From contig JALEKG010000016.1 of the NCBI GenBank assembly GCA_022769185.1, forward strand, positions 1 through 34,030: DNA of 34,030 nucleotides, written 5' to 3'. The notes beneath the pieces were generated by a model that saw only the letters and a list, made by a program, of their open reading frames with translations, made no database searches and was not told the origin of the DNA. Below are positions 7,937 through 17,232 of this stretch, one piece after another. Position 1 is the stretch's first letter, and the number at the start of each line of letters is the position of its first letter. The translations under genes and the position numbers were made by a program. Source of the stretch: Dorea sp. (GTDB lineage Bacteria > Bacillota > Clostridia > Lachnospirales > Lachnospiraceae).

Positions 7937-8824
7937 ATGTGGAGGAATTTGGATGGCAGAAAAAAAGAAGCAGTAGTTCAGGTGGTTTATTCTGTAGGAG
8001 GATGTTTTTTATTTGCGTTGGGAGTGAATCTGATCATAACGCCGCTTGGATTGTATAATGGTGGGTTTATGGGAGTATCTCAGCTTCTGAGGACGCTGAT
8101 CGTCAGTGGTCTGCACATTCCGGTGCCAGCGGGGGTAGATCTTGCTGGTATCTTCTATTTTCTGATTAATGTGCCATTGCTTTATATGGGGCTTAGAATC
8201 ATGGGAAAAGGATTTGCAGTAAAAACGTTGATTACTGTAGGAATTCAGAGTTTGTGCCTGACATTGGTTCCGGTACCGGCATCTCCGGTAATCGAGGATT
8301 ATCTGACGGCTTGTATTATCGGAGGCATTGTCGCAGGAACGGGAACAGGTCTGATCCTCAGGGGAAGAAGCTCCAGCGGAGGACAGGATATCATCGGATT
8401 GTGCTGTTCAAAGAAGTATCCGAATGTCAGCGTGGGTAAGATTAATATTCTGATGAATGTATGTGTCTACGCAATCTGCCTTTTTATGTTTAATATTGAG
8501 ATTGTGGTATACTCTCTGATCTATACAACTGTGCTGGCAATGGCAATCGATCGGGTACATATTCAGAATATCAATACCAGTGTCATGATATTTACCAAAA
8601 AGACGGGAATCTCGAAGGCAATTATGGAACAGACCGGACGGGGTGTTACGAACTGGGACGGAGAAGGCGCATATACGAATAAAACATCCTATATTTTATT
8701 CGTTATGATATCGAAATATGAGGTAAATCAGATTAAGCAGATTGTGCATAGCATAGATCCGCATGCGTTTATGATCTTTACAGAAGGATGTTCCGTAGAT
8801 GGCAATTTTGAAAAACGGTTATAG
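7937..8824 (+). CDS. YitT-family membrane protein (DUF161 + DUF2179)
   Basis: 295 aa. About five or six N-terminal membrane helices form the YitT membrane domain (Pfam YitT_membrane), including the typical NLIITPLGLYNGGFMGVSQL and the Gly-rich GTGTGLILRGRSSSGGQDIIG. A C-terminal soluble DUF2179 domain follows (VTNWDGEGAYTNKTSYILFVMISKYE). Its molecular function is unknown. I choose ATG 7937 over ATG 7898 because GGAAGGAAGGGAA directly precedes it and the extension lacks an SD. Confidence 0.87.
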   Translation: MWRNLDGRKKEAVVQVVYSVGGCFLFALGVNLIITPLGLYNGGFMGVSQLLRTLIVSGLHIPVPAGVDLAGIFYFLINVPLLYMGLRIMGKGFAVKTLITVGIQSLCLTLVPVPASPVIEDYLTACIIGGIVAGTGTGLILRGRSSSGGQDIIGLCCSKKYPNVSVGKINILMNVCVYAICLFMFNIEIVVYSLIYTTVLAMAIDRVHIQNINTSVMIFTKKTGISKAIMEQTGRGVTNWDGEGAYTNKTSYILFVMISKYEVNQIKQIVHSIDPHAFMIFTEGCSVDGNFEKRL

Positions 8825-8865
8825 TAAAAATCTATAAATAGGTATGCTTTATCATAATTCTCTAT

Positions 8866-8894
8866 TTGAAGCAGAATGGCGAAGTTTATATAAT
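8866..8894 (+). promoter_or_regulatory. Promoter of the PHP-domain gene
   Basis: TTGAAG and a perfect TATAAT with a 17-nt spacer; about 65 nt before the start codon. Confidence 0.75.
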
Positions 8895-8959
8895 GGAAGA
8901 AAAGAGAATGAGCGTAATAAGAATGTCAGAACTTACTGCAAGTAAAGGAGTATGGACGT

Positions 8960-9625
8960 ATGTTTATTGATATGCATATGCATGAAATGACTTATTCGAA
9001 GGATAGTTTTCTGAAACTGGATCAGATTGTCCAGATTGCTCAGGGAAAAGGTCTTGGTGCTATTTGCATTACGGATCATGATAGTATGGGCCTGAAAGAG
9101 TATGCGGCCGAGTATTCAAAGAGAATTAATTTTCCTATTTTTGTAGGAATTGAATTCTTTTCTCTTCAGGGAGACATTGTAGCATTTGGAATCGACGATT
9201 ACCCGAAGGAAAGAATTCCTGCACAGGATTTTATAAATCTGGTAAAGCAACAGAATGGCGTATGTTTTGCGGCACATCCGTTCCGTAATAATAAGAGAGG
9301 ATTAGAGGAGAATTTGAGACTGGTCAAAGGTCTGGATGGCCTGGAGGTTCTAAATGGGAGCACTTCCGTTGAAGCCTGCCAGAAAGCGGCCAGGTATGCA
9401 ATGGAACTGGGATATTACACAGTTGGTTGCAGTGACTGCCATGTGCCAGAGAAAGTAGGTGTGTGTGCAACCTGGTTTCCGGAAGAAGTTCACACAATGG
9501 ATGAATTTCTGGAGGTATTTCGAAAAGGTGAGATGAGACCGGCATATTATGCTGACGGAGAATATCACATCCTTGAGATACAAGAGTATGGAAAGGGTAT
9601 GCCCCGGGTAGGTTATGGGGTGTAG
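8960..9625 (+). CDS. PHP-domain metal-dependent phosphoesterase
   Basis: 221 aa. The PHP metal-binding pattern is clear: DMHMHEMTYSKDS near the N terminus, CITDHDSMG at about 36-44, FAAHPFRNN in the middle and GCSDCHVPE toward the end. Together these give the His/Asp cluster of a two- or three-metal hydrolase. Stand-alone PHP proteins of this size hydrolyse phosphoesters such as histidinol phosphate or nucleotide monophosphates, but the substrate cannot be assigned. No histidine genes are nearby. SD AAAGGAG precedes the ATG. Confidence 0.88.
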   Translation: MFIDMHMHEMTYSKDSFLKLDQIVQIAQGKGLGAICITDHDSMGLKEYAAEYSKRINFPIFVGIEFFSLQGDIVAFGIDDYPKERIPAQDFINLVKQQNGVCFAAHPFRNNKRGLEENLRLVKGLDGLEVLNGSTSVEACQKAARYAMELGYYTVGCSDCHVPEKVGVCATWFPEEVHTMDEFLEVFRKGEMRPAYYADGEYHILEIQEYGKGMPRVGYGV

Positions 9626-9660
9626 TTTTTCAGACTTTTATATAATAATACAAAAACCCA

Positions 9661-9689
9661 TTTACCTTTTGCACAAACGATGATAGAAT
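9661..9689 (+). promoter_or_regulatory. Promoter at the head of the selenium block
   Basis: TTTACC and TAGAAT with a 17-nt spacer, about 50 nt upstream of yedF. Confidence 0.6.
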
Positions 9690-9739
9690 GTATCTATATG
9701 TGTTGAGGGTAGAAGGCATCAAAGAAAGGTGGAATCATC

Positions 9740-10345
9740 ATGATTACAGTCAACGCAATGGGAGATAATTGTCCAATCCCGGTCATTAAGACCAAAAAGG
9801 CAATGCAGGCACTTACAGGTCCGGAAACAATTGAAGTCCTGGTAGATAATGAAATCGCGGTGCAGAATGTAACAAAGCTCGGAACAGGTGCAGGAGGAAA
9901 AGTGACTTCTGAGAAACTGGGGGATGCTGAGTATAAGGTTACGATCCAGATGGAAGGCGCACCGGCAGAAGATGGGCAGGATGAAGTAACCTGTGCACCG
10001 GATGCAAGGGATAATACAGTTGTTGTGGTTTCTTCTGACCGTATGGGAAGTGGAAATGATGATCTTGGTAAAGTGCTGATTAAGGGATTCATATTTGCAG
10101 TTACACAGTTGGATACACTTCCGAAGACGATGCTGTTCTACAATGGCGGAGCAACTCTGACAACAGAAGGCTCTGATTCATTAGAAGATCTGAAGTCTTT
10201 GGAAGCACAGGGCGTTGAGATTATGACTTGTGGAACCTGTCTGGATTATTATGGACTGAAGGACAAGCTGGCAGTGGGTTCTGTAACAAACATGTACAGT
10301 ATTGTTGAGACCATGGCGAAAGCAGGCAGAATTATCAAACCTTAG
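9740..10345 (+). CDS. yedF: Selenium metabolism protein YedF (TusA-like + DsrE-like)
   Basis: 201 aa. The N-terminal TusA-like domain has the CPxP signature (DNCPIPV, Cys11). The C-terminal half is a DsrE/F-like domain with a vicinal Cys motif (MTCGTCLDYYG). This two-domain arrangement is that of the selenium-associated YedF family, found in genomes that use selenophosphate and commonly next to selD. Its proposed role is to carry or hand on a reactive selenium or sulfur atom in the cytosol; the exact chemistry is not settled. It is followed by two strong hairpins and then selD. Confidence 0.9.
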   Translation: MITVNAMGDNCPIPVIKTKKAMQALTGPETIEVLVDNEIAVQNVTKLGTGAGGKVTSEKLGDAEYKVTIQMEGAPAEDGQDEVTCAPDARDNTVVVVSSDRMGSGNDDLGKVLIKGFIFAVTQLDTLPKTMLFYNGGATLTTEGSDSLEDLKSLEAQGVEIMTCGTCLDYYGLKDKLAVGSVTNMYSIVETMAKAGRIIKP

Positions 10346-10366
10346 TAGTAAAAGTCAAGTTTGAAT

Positions 10367-10405
10367 AAGCCGGATTCCTGTGGGGATACAGGAAATCCGG
10401 CTTTC
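10367..10405 (+). terminator. Hairpin after yedF, probable terminator or attenuator
   Basis: A 14-15-bp stem (AAGCCGGATT-CCTGT paired with ACAGG-AATCCGGCTT, one bulged A) is followed by only a weak T tract (TTTCT). It may terminate partially and allow read-through into selD. Confidence 0.65.
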
Positions 10406-10410
10406 TGACT

Positions 10411-10446
10411 ATGGGAGATAAAGGTCTTCGGACCTTTATTTCCCAT
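10411..10446 (+). other. UUCG-capped hairpin in front of selD
   Basis: ATGGGA/TCCCAT, a small GA/TT internal loop, then TAAAGGTC-TTCG-GACCTTTA. The UUCG tetraloop on a C-G pair is exceptionally stable. No T tract follows on the plus strand, so it does not look like a simple terminator. It lies about 65 nt upstream of the selD start and could be a processing or stability element. Confidence 0.6.
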
Positions 10447-10512
10447 GAAAAAATACAGATGATATGATTCTCAAAGGAAAAAGGAAGTATGCTACAGGAG
10501 GAAGTTTAAAAC

Positions 10513-11553
10513 ATGAAATCAGATGTGAAATTAACAAGTTTAAGTAAAACGGCTGGCTGAGCGGCTAAGATAGGTCCGGAGACCCTTGCTCAGGTTCTGA
10601 GTAAGCTGCCGACATTTCAGGATGAGAATTTAATTGTAGGAATCGAAACTTCCGATGACGCCGCCATCTATAAAGTAACAGATGATATCGCAATGATTCA
10701 GACCGTTGATTTCTTTACTCCGATTGTAGATGAACCATATATGTTTGGACAGATTGCGGCTGCCAACTCCTTAAGCGACGTATGGGCGATGGGAGGAGAA
10801 CCGGCGGTTGCACTTAACATAGTCGGATTCCCGAATTGTCTGGATCCGGCGATATTGGGCGACATCCTTGCGGGTGGAGCGGCGAAGGTGAAAGAAGCAG
10901 GAGCAGTACTGGTAGGCGGACATTCTGTGCAGGACGATGAACCCAAATATGGCCTGTGCGTGTCCGGTTTTGTACATCCTGATAAGATATTTAAAAATTA
11001 CGGCTGCAGGCCGGGAGATATCCTGGTTCTTACGAAACAGATTGGAAGCGGTGTGGTGAATACGGCAATCAAGGCAGAGATGGCATCCCCATCTGCAATC
11101 CGTGAAGCACAGACCGTAATGGCATCCCTGAATCAGAAGGGTAAACGGGTAGTTGAAAAGTATAATGTATCTGCGTGTACCGATATTACAGGTTTCGGAC
11201 TCCTGGGACATTGTGTAGAAATGGCTTCGGCCAGTGAGGTAACATTTGAACTGAATGTAAAGGACATTGCATATCTGGCAGATGCCATTGATTATGCTAA
11301 GATGGGTCTGGTTCCAGCAGGGGCGTATAAGAACCGTGGATATTCCATTGGAAAAGTGGATGTCGGTTCGGTGGAGGAATGTTATCTGGATCTACTCTAT
11401 GATCCGCAGACGTCGGGAGGTCTGTTGATTAGTGTATCACCAGAAGAGTATGATGCTATGATGAGAGATTTTAAGGCTGCGAATATGGACACGACAGTTT
11501 CTGTAATTGGAAAAGTCAGTCCAAAGAGTGATAAACTGATCCGTCTGTTTTAA
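10513..11553 (+). CDS. selD: Selenophosphate synthetase SelD, selenocysteine form (in-frame UGA)
   Basis: 346 aa when the TGA at 10558-10560 is read as selenocysteine (Sec16). SelD makes selenophosphate from selenide and ATP, the selenium donor for tRNA-Sec and other Se products. Sec16 sits in the catalytic loop TAG-U-AAKIGPETL, where E. coli SelD has Cys17; Lys19 corresponds to the essential Lys20. The Gly-rich AIR-synthase-like fold follows (GGHSVQDDEPKYGLCVSG, TDITGFGLLGH, DPQTSGGLL). The start at 10513 has SD AGGAGGAA. A conventional caller would start at the downstream ATG 10693 and lose the active site. A SECIS-like hairpin lies just after the UGA. Confidence 0.95.
10558..10590 (+). promoter_or_regulatory. 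Sec codon and bacterial SECIS element of selD
   Basis: UGA at 10558-10560. Downstream GGTC-CGGA-GACC (10573-10584) forms the apical stem-loop. An AAG/CTT helix extends it below with a 3-nt bulge. The loop begins about 16 nt after the UGA and contains the Gs expected for SelB binding. Confidence 0.8.
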
Positions 11554-11622
11554 CTTGAAAGAAGTGTGTGGCCTGTATTGGGAAGGCATCATAAGGTAAA
11601 AATCGGGAAAAGGGAAAAAGAG

Positions 11623-13026
11623 ATGAATAAAAATTTATTATACCGCAGTATTCCTAAAGTGGATATACTGCTGGCAGACGAAAAAATCCAGGAGTTGATT
11701 GAGCGTTTCAGTCGTGAGACAGTGATGGAGGCAATTCATACAGAGATGGCCAATCTGCGTGCATATATTGGATCCTGCAATGATGAAGAGCAGGCAAAAG
11801 AGCAGATCCGCATGTTAAAAAGTAATATTGAGAGAGTCGTGTCTGCGATGCATACACCCAATATGCGAGGTGTAATTAATGGTACCGGTACGATTCTTCA
11901 TACGAATCTCGGACGCGCACCCATCAGCCCTGAGCATATGAAAAGAGTGGCAGAAATTGCTACCGGATATTCGAATCTGGAATATAATCTGGAAGCGGGT
12001 AAAAGAGGAGAGCGATATTCTCATTTTGAGAAATTGATCTGCAGGATTACCGGAGCAGAGGCAGCAATGGCGGTGAATAACAATGCGGCATCTGTGATGT
12101 TGATTTTAAGTTCACTTGCAAAAGGTGGAGAAGTTGTGGTTTCCCGTGGTGAACTGGTAGAAATTGGAGGAAAATTCCGTATTCCGGATGTAATGGAACA
12201 GAGCGGAGCCACTCTGGTAGAAGTCGGAACAACAAATAAGACACATTACGATGATTATGAAAATGCAATCACGGAAGATACAAAAGCACTTTTGAAAGTA
12301 CACACCAGTAATTACAGAATCGTTGGATTTACAGATCATGTAGAAATTGATGAGTTGATTCCGCTTGCGAAAGCACATGACCTTCCGGTGGTAGAAGATC
12401 TAGGAAGCGGTGTTCTGATTGATCTTGCTAATTATGGACTGACTCATGAACCGACCGTTCAGGAGTCTATTGCAAAAGGAGCAGATGTGGTCTGCTTTAG
12501 CGGAGACAAGCTGCTTGGCGGTCCTCAGGCAGGAATTATCATTGGTAAGAAAAAATATATCGATATGATGAAGAAAAATCAGCTGACGCGTGCACTCAGG
12601 ATTGATAAGTTTACAGCGGCAACATTGGAACTGGTTTTGATGGAATATCTGTCAGAAGAAAAAGCAATTAAAAATATACCGGTTCTCAGAATGATTACGA
12701 TGCCTTTATCCGAAGTGACGAAGGAAGCAAAAAGTTTGGTTCGTACGTTGAGACAGGCAGGGCTTGCTGCAAAGATTCAGGCTGTGCCATGCGAGTCACA
12801 AATTGGTGGCGGATCTCTTCCGTTAGAGCGGATCCCAAGCCGGGCGGTAGCGATCCATCCAGAGAAAATCAGCGTTCCGGAGCTGGAAGAAAAGATGCGG
12901 CATCTTCCGGTGCCGATTATTCCAAGAACGGTCAATGATACCATTCTTTTGGATGTACGGACCATAGAACACAGATATTTTAAGCTGATCGCAGAACAGC
13001 TCAAGAGTCTGATCGGAGAAAAGTAG
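11623..13026 (+). CDS. selA: L-seryl-tRNA(Sec) selenium transferase SelA
   Basis: 467 aa, the usual SelA size. It is a PLP enzyme that converts Ser-tRNA(Sec) to Sec-tRNA(Sec) with selenophosphate, forming decameric rings in characterised bacteria. Visible landmarks are the N-terminal tRNA-binding part, the [16 protein letters not shown] segment, and the PLP lysine in [14 protein letters not shown] (Lys296 with this start, matching E. coli Lys295). I choose ATG 11623 over the GTG at 11566 because family members begin near [11 protein letters not shown] and the extension is not family-like. The gap to selD is about 70 nt; selB follows after 14 nt. Confidence 0.96.
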   Translation: MNKNLLYRSIPKVDILLADEKIQELIERFSRETVMEAIHTEMANLRAYIGSCNDEEQAKEQIRMLKSNIERVVSAMHTPNMRGVINGTGTILHTNLGRAPISPEHMKRVAEIATGYSNLEYNLEAGKRGERYSHFEKLICRITGAEAAMAVNNNAASVMLILSSLAKGGEVVVSRGELVEIGGKFRIPDVMEQSGATLVEVGTTNKTHYDDYENAITEDTKALLKVHTSNYRIVGFTDHVEIDELIPLAKAHDLPVVEDLGSGVLIDLANYGLTHEPTVQESIAKGADVVCFSGDKLLGGPQAGIIIGKKKYIDMMKKNQLTRALRIDKFTAATLELVLMEYLSEEKAIKNIPVLRMITMPLSEVTKEAKSLVRTLRQAGLAAKIQAVPCESQIGGGSLPLERIPSRAVAIHPEKISVPELEEKMRHLPVPIIPRTVNDTILLDVRTIEHRYFKLIAEQLKSLIGEK

Positions 13027-13040
13027 GAGCATTAAGAAAC

Positions 13041-14957
13041 ATGAAGAATATTATTATAGGAACGGCAGGACATATTGACCATGGGAAAACGACACTGATC
13101 AAGGCGCTGACGGGAAGAAATACCGATCGCTGGGAAGAAGAGCAGAGAAGAGGAATTACGATTGATCTGGGATTCACTTATTTTGATCTTCCGGGCGGTG
13201 ACAGAGCTGGGATCATTGACGTGCCGGGTCATGAAAAGTTTATCAATAACATGGTTGCAGGTGTAGTAGGAATGGATCTTGTGCTCCTGGTAATTGCTGC
13301 AGATGAAGGAATTATGCCACAGACCAGAGAACATATGGATATTCTGAATTTGCTTGGAATAGAAAAAAGTATCATTGTATTGAATAAATGCGATCTGGTA
13401 GATGAAGAATGGCTGGAACTGGTAGAGGAAGAAGTAAAAGAAGAACTCAGTGGGACCTTCCTTGAACATGCGCCGGTTGTAAAAGTATCTGCGGCTACCG
13501 GAGAAGGACTGGATGAACTGGTAAATACGATTGAACATCTGACCCGGGATGAAGTAGTCCAGAAAGATATCCATACCATTCCTCGTCTTCCGATTGATCG
13601 TGCATTTACACTGGCAGGCTTTGGTACAATTATCACAGGTACATTGGTGTCAGGCACGATTTCTAAGGAAGATACGCTTCAAATGTATCCGATTGGAAAA
13701 GAGTGTAAGATCAGAAGTATCCAGGTACATGGAGAAGACAAAAAAGAATGTTACGCCGGTCAGCGTGTAGCAATCAATCTGTCAAATGTTAAGAAAAAAG
13801 AAATTAAGAGAGGATGTGTACTTGCACCTCCGAATAGTATGAAAAATACAGATCTTCTGGATGTGAAGCTGAACGTACTGGATTCCTCCATGCGAGTACT
13901 TACGAATCACACCAGACTGCACTTCTTTACTGGTACCAGTGAAGTGCTTTGCCGAGCTGTCCTTTTGGATAAAGAAGAGATAGGACCGGGAGAAAGCGGA
14001 TATGTACAGCTTCGTCTGGAAGAAGAAGTAGCAGTAAGACGAGGAGATAAGTTTGTGGTGCGATTTTATTCTCCGATGGAAACTATCGGCGGTGGAGTTG
14101 TACTTGAACCAAACCCAGGAATCAAAAAACGTTTTCAGGAGAACGTGATTGAAGAATTGGAACGAAAAGAGTCGGGCTCATCAGCAGATGTCATTGAAAT
14201 GCATGTAAAAGGACATGCAGATACGCTGATTACAGTATCTGAGCTTGCAAAATTAACTGCACTTTCAATGGAAGAAGTACAGAAAGATGTTAAAGAATTA
14301 GAGGAGCAGGGCATGGTGCTTGTATTTACTATGCGAAAAGATATTTATGTGTGGCATATGGATTCCGCGAGAGAAGCGGAGCATCTTCTTCGGAAAGCTC
14401 TGGAAGAATATGAGAAAAAATATCCTTATCGTTATGGAATGAAGAAGGCAGAAATCCAGACGACTTATTTTCAAAAGATTAAACCAAACGTATTTGATAA
14501 GATCTTAGAAATGCTGGAAAATCAGGGAAGTCTGAAACGTGTAGATGAGTTTTTGTGTACACCGGAATATGAGGTGAAGAAAGATAAGACTTATGAAATG
14601 GTATCTGGAAAATTGCTCGACACCTTTAAGAAAGCAGGCTATGATTTTGTTCGTTATTCGGAGATTGATTGTGCGCCGGCAAAAAAAGAATTGAAGGATG
14701 ATATTCTGAATATCCTTTTGGAAGAAAAGCAGGTAGTAAAAGTAACAGAAGATATGTATACATTGGCAGTTTATATGGAAAATGCCAAGAAAAAGATACA
14801 GGAACAGTTAAGTGAAAATCCGGTAATTACCATAGCTCAGGTAAGGGATATGTTCTCTACCAGCAGAAAGAGCGCAAAGCCTATTTTGGAATATATGGAC
14901 AGTATTAAGGTAACAAAAAAGACCGGAGGAGAGAGTGAAAGGGTAGCGTATTCATGA
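13041..14957 (+). CDS. selB: Selenocysteine-specific elongation factor SelB
   Basis: 638 aa. The N-terminal GTPase has G1 [12 protein letters not shown], switch [10 protein letters not shown]3 DVPGHEKF and G4 NKCD. Beta-barrel domains like EF-Tu II/III follow. The C-terminal part carries winged-helix repeats that bind SECIS RNA (segments [23 protein letters not shown] and [25 protein letters not shown]). It brings Sec-tRNA(Sec) to UGA on the ribosome. In the window its clients would be selD and prdB. The last bases overlap the start of the LysR gene (ATGA), indicating coupled translation. Confidence 0.96.
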   Translation: MKNIIIGTAGHIDHGKTTLIKALTGRNTDRWEEEQRRGITIDLGFTYFDLPGGDRAGIIDVPGHEKFINNMVAGVVGMDLVLLVIAADEGIMPQTREHMDILNLLGIEKSIIVLNKCDLVDEEWLELVEEEVKEELSGTFLEHAPVVKVSAATGEGLDELVNTIEHLTRDEVVQKDIHTIPRLPIDRAFTLAGFGTIITGTLVSGTISKEDTLQMYPIGKECKIRSIQVHGEDKKECYAGQRVAINLSNVKKKEIKRGCVLAPPNSMKNTDLLDVKLNVLDSSMRVLTNHTRLHFFTGTSEVLCRAVLLDKEEIGPGESGYVQLRLEEEVAVRRGDKFVVRFYSPMETIGGGVVLEPNPGIKKRFQENVIEELERKESGSSADVIEMHVKGHADTLITVSELAKLTALSMEEVQKDVKELEEQGMVLVFTMRKDIYVWHMDSAREAEHLLRKALEEYEKKYPYRYGMKKAEIQTTYFQKIKPNVFDKILEMLENQGSLKRVDEFLCTPEYEVKKDKTYEMVSGKLLDTFKKAGYDFVRYSEIDCAPAKKELKDDILNILLEEKQVVKVTEDMYTLAVYMENAKKKIQEQLSENPVITIAQVRDMFSTSRKSAKPILEYMDSIKVTKKTGGESERVAYS

Positions 14958-15865
14958 ATTTAAAACAATTGGAAGCCTTTGTGCATGTGGCTGAGAGTGG
15001 AAGTTTTTCGAAAGCTGCGAAAGATTTATATTTAACCCAGCCTACGATTAGTGCACATATTTCTTCGCTGGAGAAGGAATTGAATGTAAGGTTGTTCGTA
15101 AGAAATACAAAAGAAGTCAGTATGTCGGAAGATGGCAAAGATTTATATCAATATGCCAGACAGATTATAGATCTGCAGAAGAAGATTGAAGAACGATTTG
15201 ATTCGGAAAAGGAAGATGGAAAGCACTTAATTACGATTGCTGCGTCTACCATTCCGGCACAGTATCTTCTCCCGAAGATTCTGCTCCGGTTCAATGAGAG
15301 GTATCCGAAGGAGCAGTTTAAGCTTGTAGAAACGGACAGTACGAAAGTAGTGACACAGATTATAGATCATATGGCGGATGTTGGATTTACAGGTACGGTG
15401 TTGGAAAAGAAACATTGCAAATATGTTCCATTTTATAAGGATGAGCTGGTGATCATTACACCGAATACGGAGAAATACCGGAAACTGCAGGAAGAATCAG
15501 CAGGAGATATTAAATGGCTGAAAGAAGAGCATATCATCATGCGGGAGGAAGGATCCGGAACACGGAAAGAAGCGCAGAAACAGTTGAAAGGTGCCGGAAT
15601 TTCTGTCGATGATCTGAATATTATAGCGAGTATAGAAAATCAGGAAACCATTAAAAAGTCAGTAAGGCAGGGAATGGGGATATCAGTTTTATCGAGACTT
15701 GCGACAGCTGATGAAGTGGAAGCAGGATTCATACTGGCTTTTCCGATTCCGAAAGCAGATAAAGGGCGTAACATTAATCTGGTTTATAATAAAAATTATC
15801 AGTTATCCAGAAGCGCAGAGCGATTTATTAAGGTTGTGAAAGAAGTATATCAGGTTGTAGAATAG
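14954..15865 (+). CDS. LysR-family regulator linked to selenium metabolism
   Basis: 303 aa. An N-terminal winged HTH (LEAFVHVAESGSFSKAAKDLY, then PTISAHISSLEKEL) is followed by a LysR substrate-binding domain (about 90-295). It overlaps the selB stop by 4 nt, so it is co-transcribed with selA-selB. A LysR family tied to selenium metabolism is known from comparative genomics, and the position fits it; the ligand is unknown. A strong terminator follows. Its targets may include the next operon, which has an inverted repeat in its promoter region at 15972-16005. Confidence 0.88.
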   Translation: MNLKQLEAFVHVAESGSFSKAAKDLYLTQPTISAHISSLEKELNVRLFVRNTKEVSMSEDGKDLYQYARQIIDLQKKIEERFDSEKEDGKHLITIAASTIPAQYLLPKILLRFNERYPKEQFKLVETDSTKVVTQIIDHMADVGFTGTVLEKKHCKYVPFYKDELVIITPNTEKYRKLQEESAGDIKWLKEEHIIMREEGSGTRKEAQKQLKGAGISVDDLNIIASIENQETIKKSVRQGMGISVLSRLATADEVEAGFILAFPIPKADKGRNINLVYNKNYQLSRSAERFIKVVKEVYQVVE

Positions 15866-15870
15866 AAATA

Positions 15871-15915
15871 ACAGGCTATTTATAGATATAAACTATAAAT
15901 AGCCTGTATTTATTT
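15871..15915. terminator. Terminator of the sel/LysR transcript
   Basis: ACAGGCTATTTATAG paired with CTATAAATAGCCTGT, a 15-bp perfect stem with a 7-nt loop, then ATTTATTT. Confidence 0.85.
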
Positions 15916-15971
15916 AGCCTTTCAATTAGACGAAAGCATACAGAAATACTATACTATATAATATAGGCAGA

Positions 15972-16005
15972 ATTATACAAAAGATAGAAATCCTTTTTGT
16001 ATAAT
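15972..16005. promoter_or_regulatory. 11-bp inverted repeat upstream of the desulfurase gene
   Basis: ATTATACAAAA (15972-15982) and TTTTGTATAAT (15995-16005) are perfect inverted arms with a 12-nt spacer. The right arm contains a TATAAT-like -10 box; the start codon is at 16031. The geometry suits a dimeric regulator such as the LysR protein encoded just upstream. An AT-only hairpin is the alternative. Confidence 0.5.
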
Positions 16006-16030
16006 CTATTTTTAGCAGGAGGAGAGAATC

Positions 16031-17170
16031 ATGATATATATGGATAATGCAGCAACCACAATGCATAAACCGCAGGAAGTGATTGATGCCGTTGTCAGTG
16101 CAATGAGTTCCATGGGGAATGCAGGACGGGGAGCGAATGAAGCGTCGCTCAGTGCATCCAGAGTCATATATGATACCAGAGAAAAACTTGCGAGACTTTT
16201 TGGGGCGGAAGATGCGAGAAGAATTGCATTTACAAATAATTCGACAGAAAGCCTGAATATTGCGATCAAAGGTCTTTTGAATCCGGGAGATCACGTGATT
16301 ACAACGATGCTGGAGCACAATTCGGTTCTCAGGCCGTTATATGAGATGGAGAAAAAAGGAGTAAGACTCACAATTGTGCCAAGTGATGAGAAGGGAAGAA
16401 TTGACATTGGGGAGATAGAAAAAGCAATCGCTCCGGATACCCGGATGATTATTTGTACAAACGGATCGAATCTGACAGGAAATTATGTGGATATCAAATC
16501 GATTGGAGAACTTGCTGATAAGCATCATATATTATTCGTAGTGGATGCTTCGCAGACGGCAGGAGTATTTCCGATTCATGTACAGGATATGAAGATCGAT
16601 GTGCTTTGTTTCACGGGGCACAAAGGATTGTTGGGACCGCAGGGAACTGGAGGAATCTATGTAAGAGACGGACTTGAGATCCGTCCTTTAAAAACTGGCG
16701 GAAGCGGCATTCAGACGTATAGTAAGACACATCCGGCTCAGATGCCTACCGCATTGGAGGCTGGAACTTTAAATGGACATGGAATCGCAGGACTTCATGC
16801 GGCCCTTGAATATCTGGAACGGACAGGGATTGATAAAATCCGGGCTTGCGAGCAAAAATTAATGTGGCGGTTCTATCATGGGGTAAAGGATATTCCGGGA
16901 GTGAAAATATACGGGGATTTTACCGGACAAGACCGATGTGCAATTGTAACATTGAACATCGGAGATTATGATTCTTCAGAAGTGAGTGATGAGCTTCTTA
17001 CAGAATATGGAATTTCTACCAGACCAGGAGGCCATTGTGCACCGCTTATGCATGAGGCGCTGGGAACGGTGGAGCAGGGAGCCGTGAGATTCAGCTTTTC
17101 GCATTACAACACAGAAGAAGAAGTGGATATTGCTATAAAAGCTATCCGGGAGCTGGCAGAAGAACCATAA
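16031..17170 (+). CDS. Cysteine desulfurase-like PLP enzyme (EF2568 type)
   Basis: 379-aa class V aminotransferase fold. The start MIYMDNAATTMHKPQEV, the PLP lysine in CFTGHKGLLGPQG (Lys198) and the catalytic cysteine in RPGGHCAPLMHE (Cys336) are all present. This variant family (EF2568-like) is recognised as a marker of selenium-using genomes, often beside selD and yedF. It could release S from Cys or Se from selenocysteine to feed SelD; which substrate is used cannot be read from sequence. It is the first gene of an operon with yedE, a tusA-like gene and a DUF3343 gene. Confidence 0.9.
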   Translation: MIYMDNAATTMHKPQEVIDAVVSAMSSMGNAGRGANEASLSASRVIYDTREKLARLFGAEDARRIAFTNNSTESLNIAIKGLLNPGDHVITTMLEHNSVLRPLYEMEKKGVRLTIVPSDEKGRIDIGEIEKAIAPDTRMIICTNGSNLTGNYVDIKSIGELADKHHILFVVDASQTAGVFPIHVQDMKIDVLCFTGHKGLLGPQGTGGIYVRDGLEIRPLKTGGSGIQTYSKTHPAQMPTALEAGTLNGHGIAGLHAALEYLERTGIDKIRACEQKLMWRFYHGVKDIPGVKIYGDFTGQDRCAIVTLNIGDYDSSEVSDELLTEYGISTRPGGHCAPLMHEALGTVEQGAVRFSFSHYNTEEEVDIAIKAIRELAEEP

Positions 17171-17232
17171 ATCTATACAGAGGATTATGGAGAAAATGAT
17201 CTGTCAGGATTGAGAGAAAAGGAGGAACTGAA

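Noticed and set aside
10693..11553. selD starting at ATG 10693
   Set aside because: This start removes the catalytic loop; the frame continues upstream through a Sec UGA to ATG 10513 with a strong SD.
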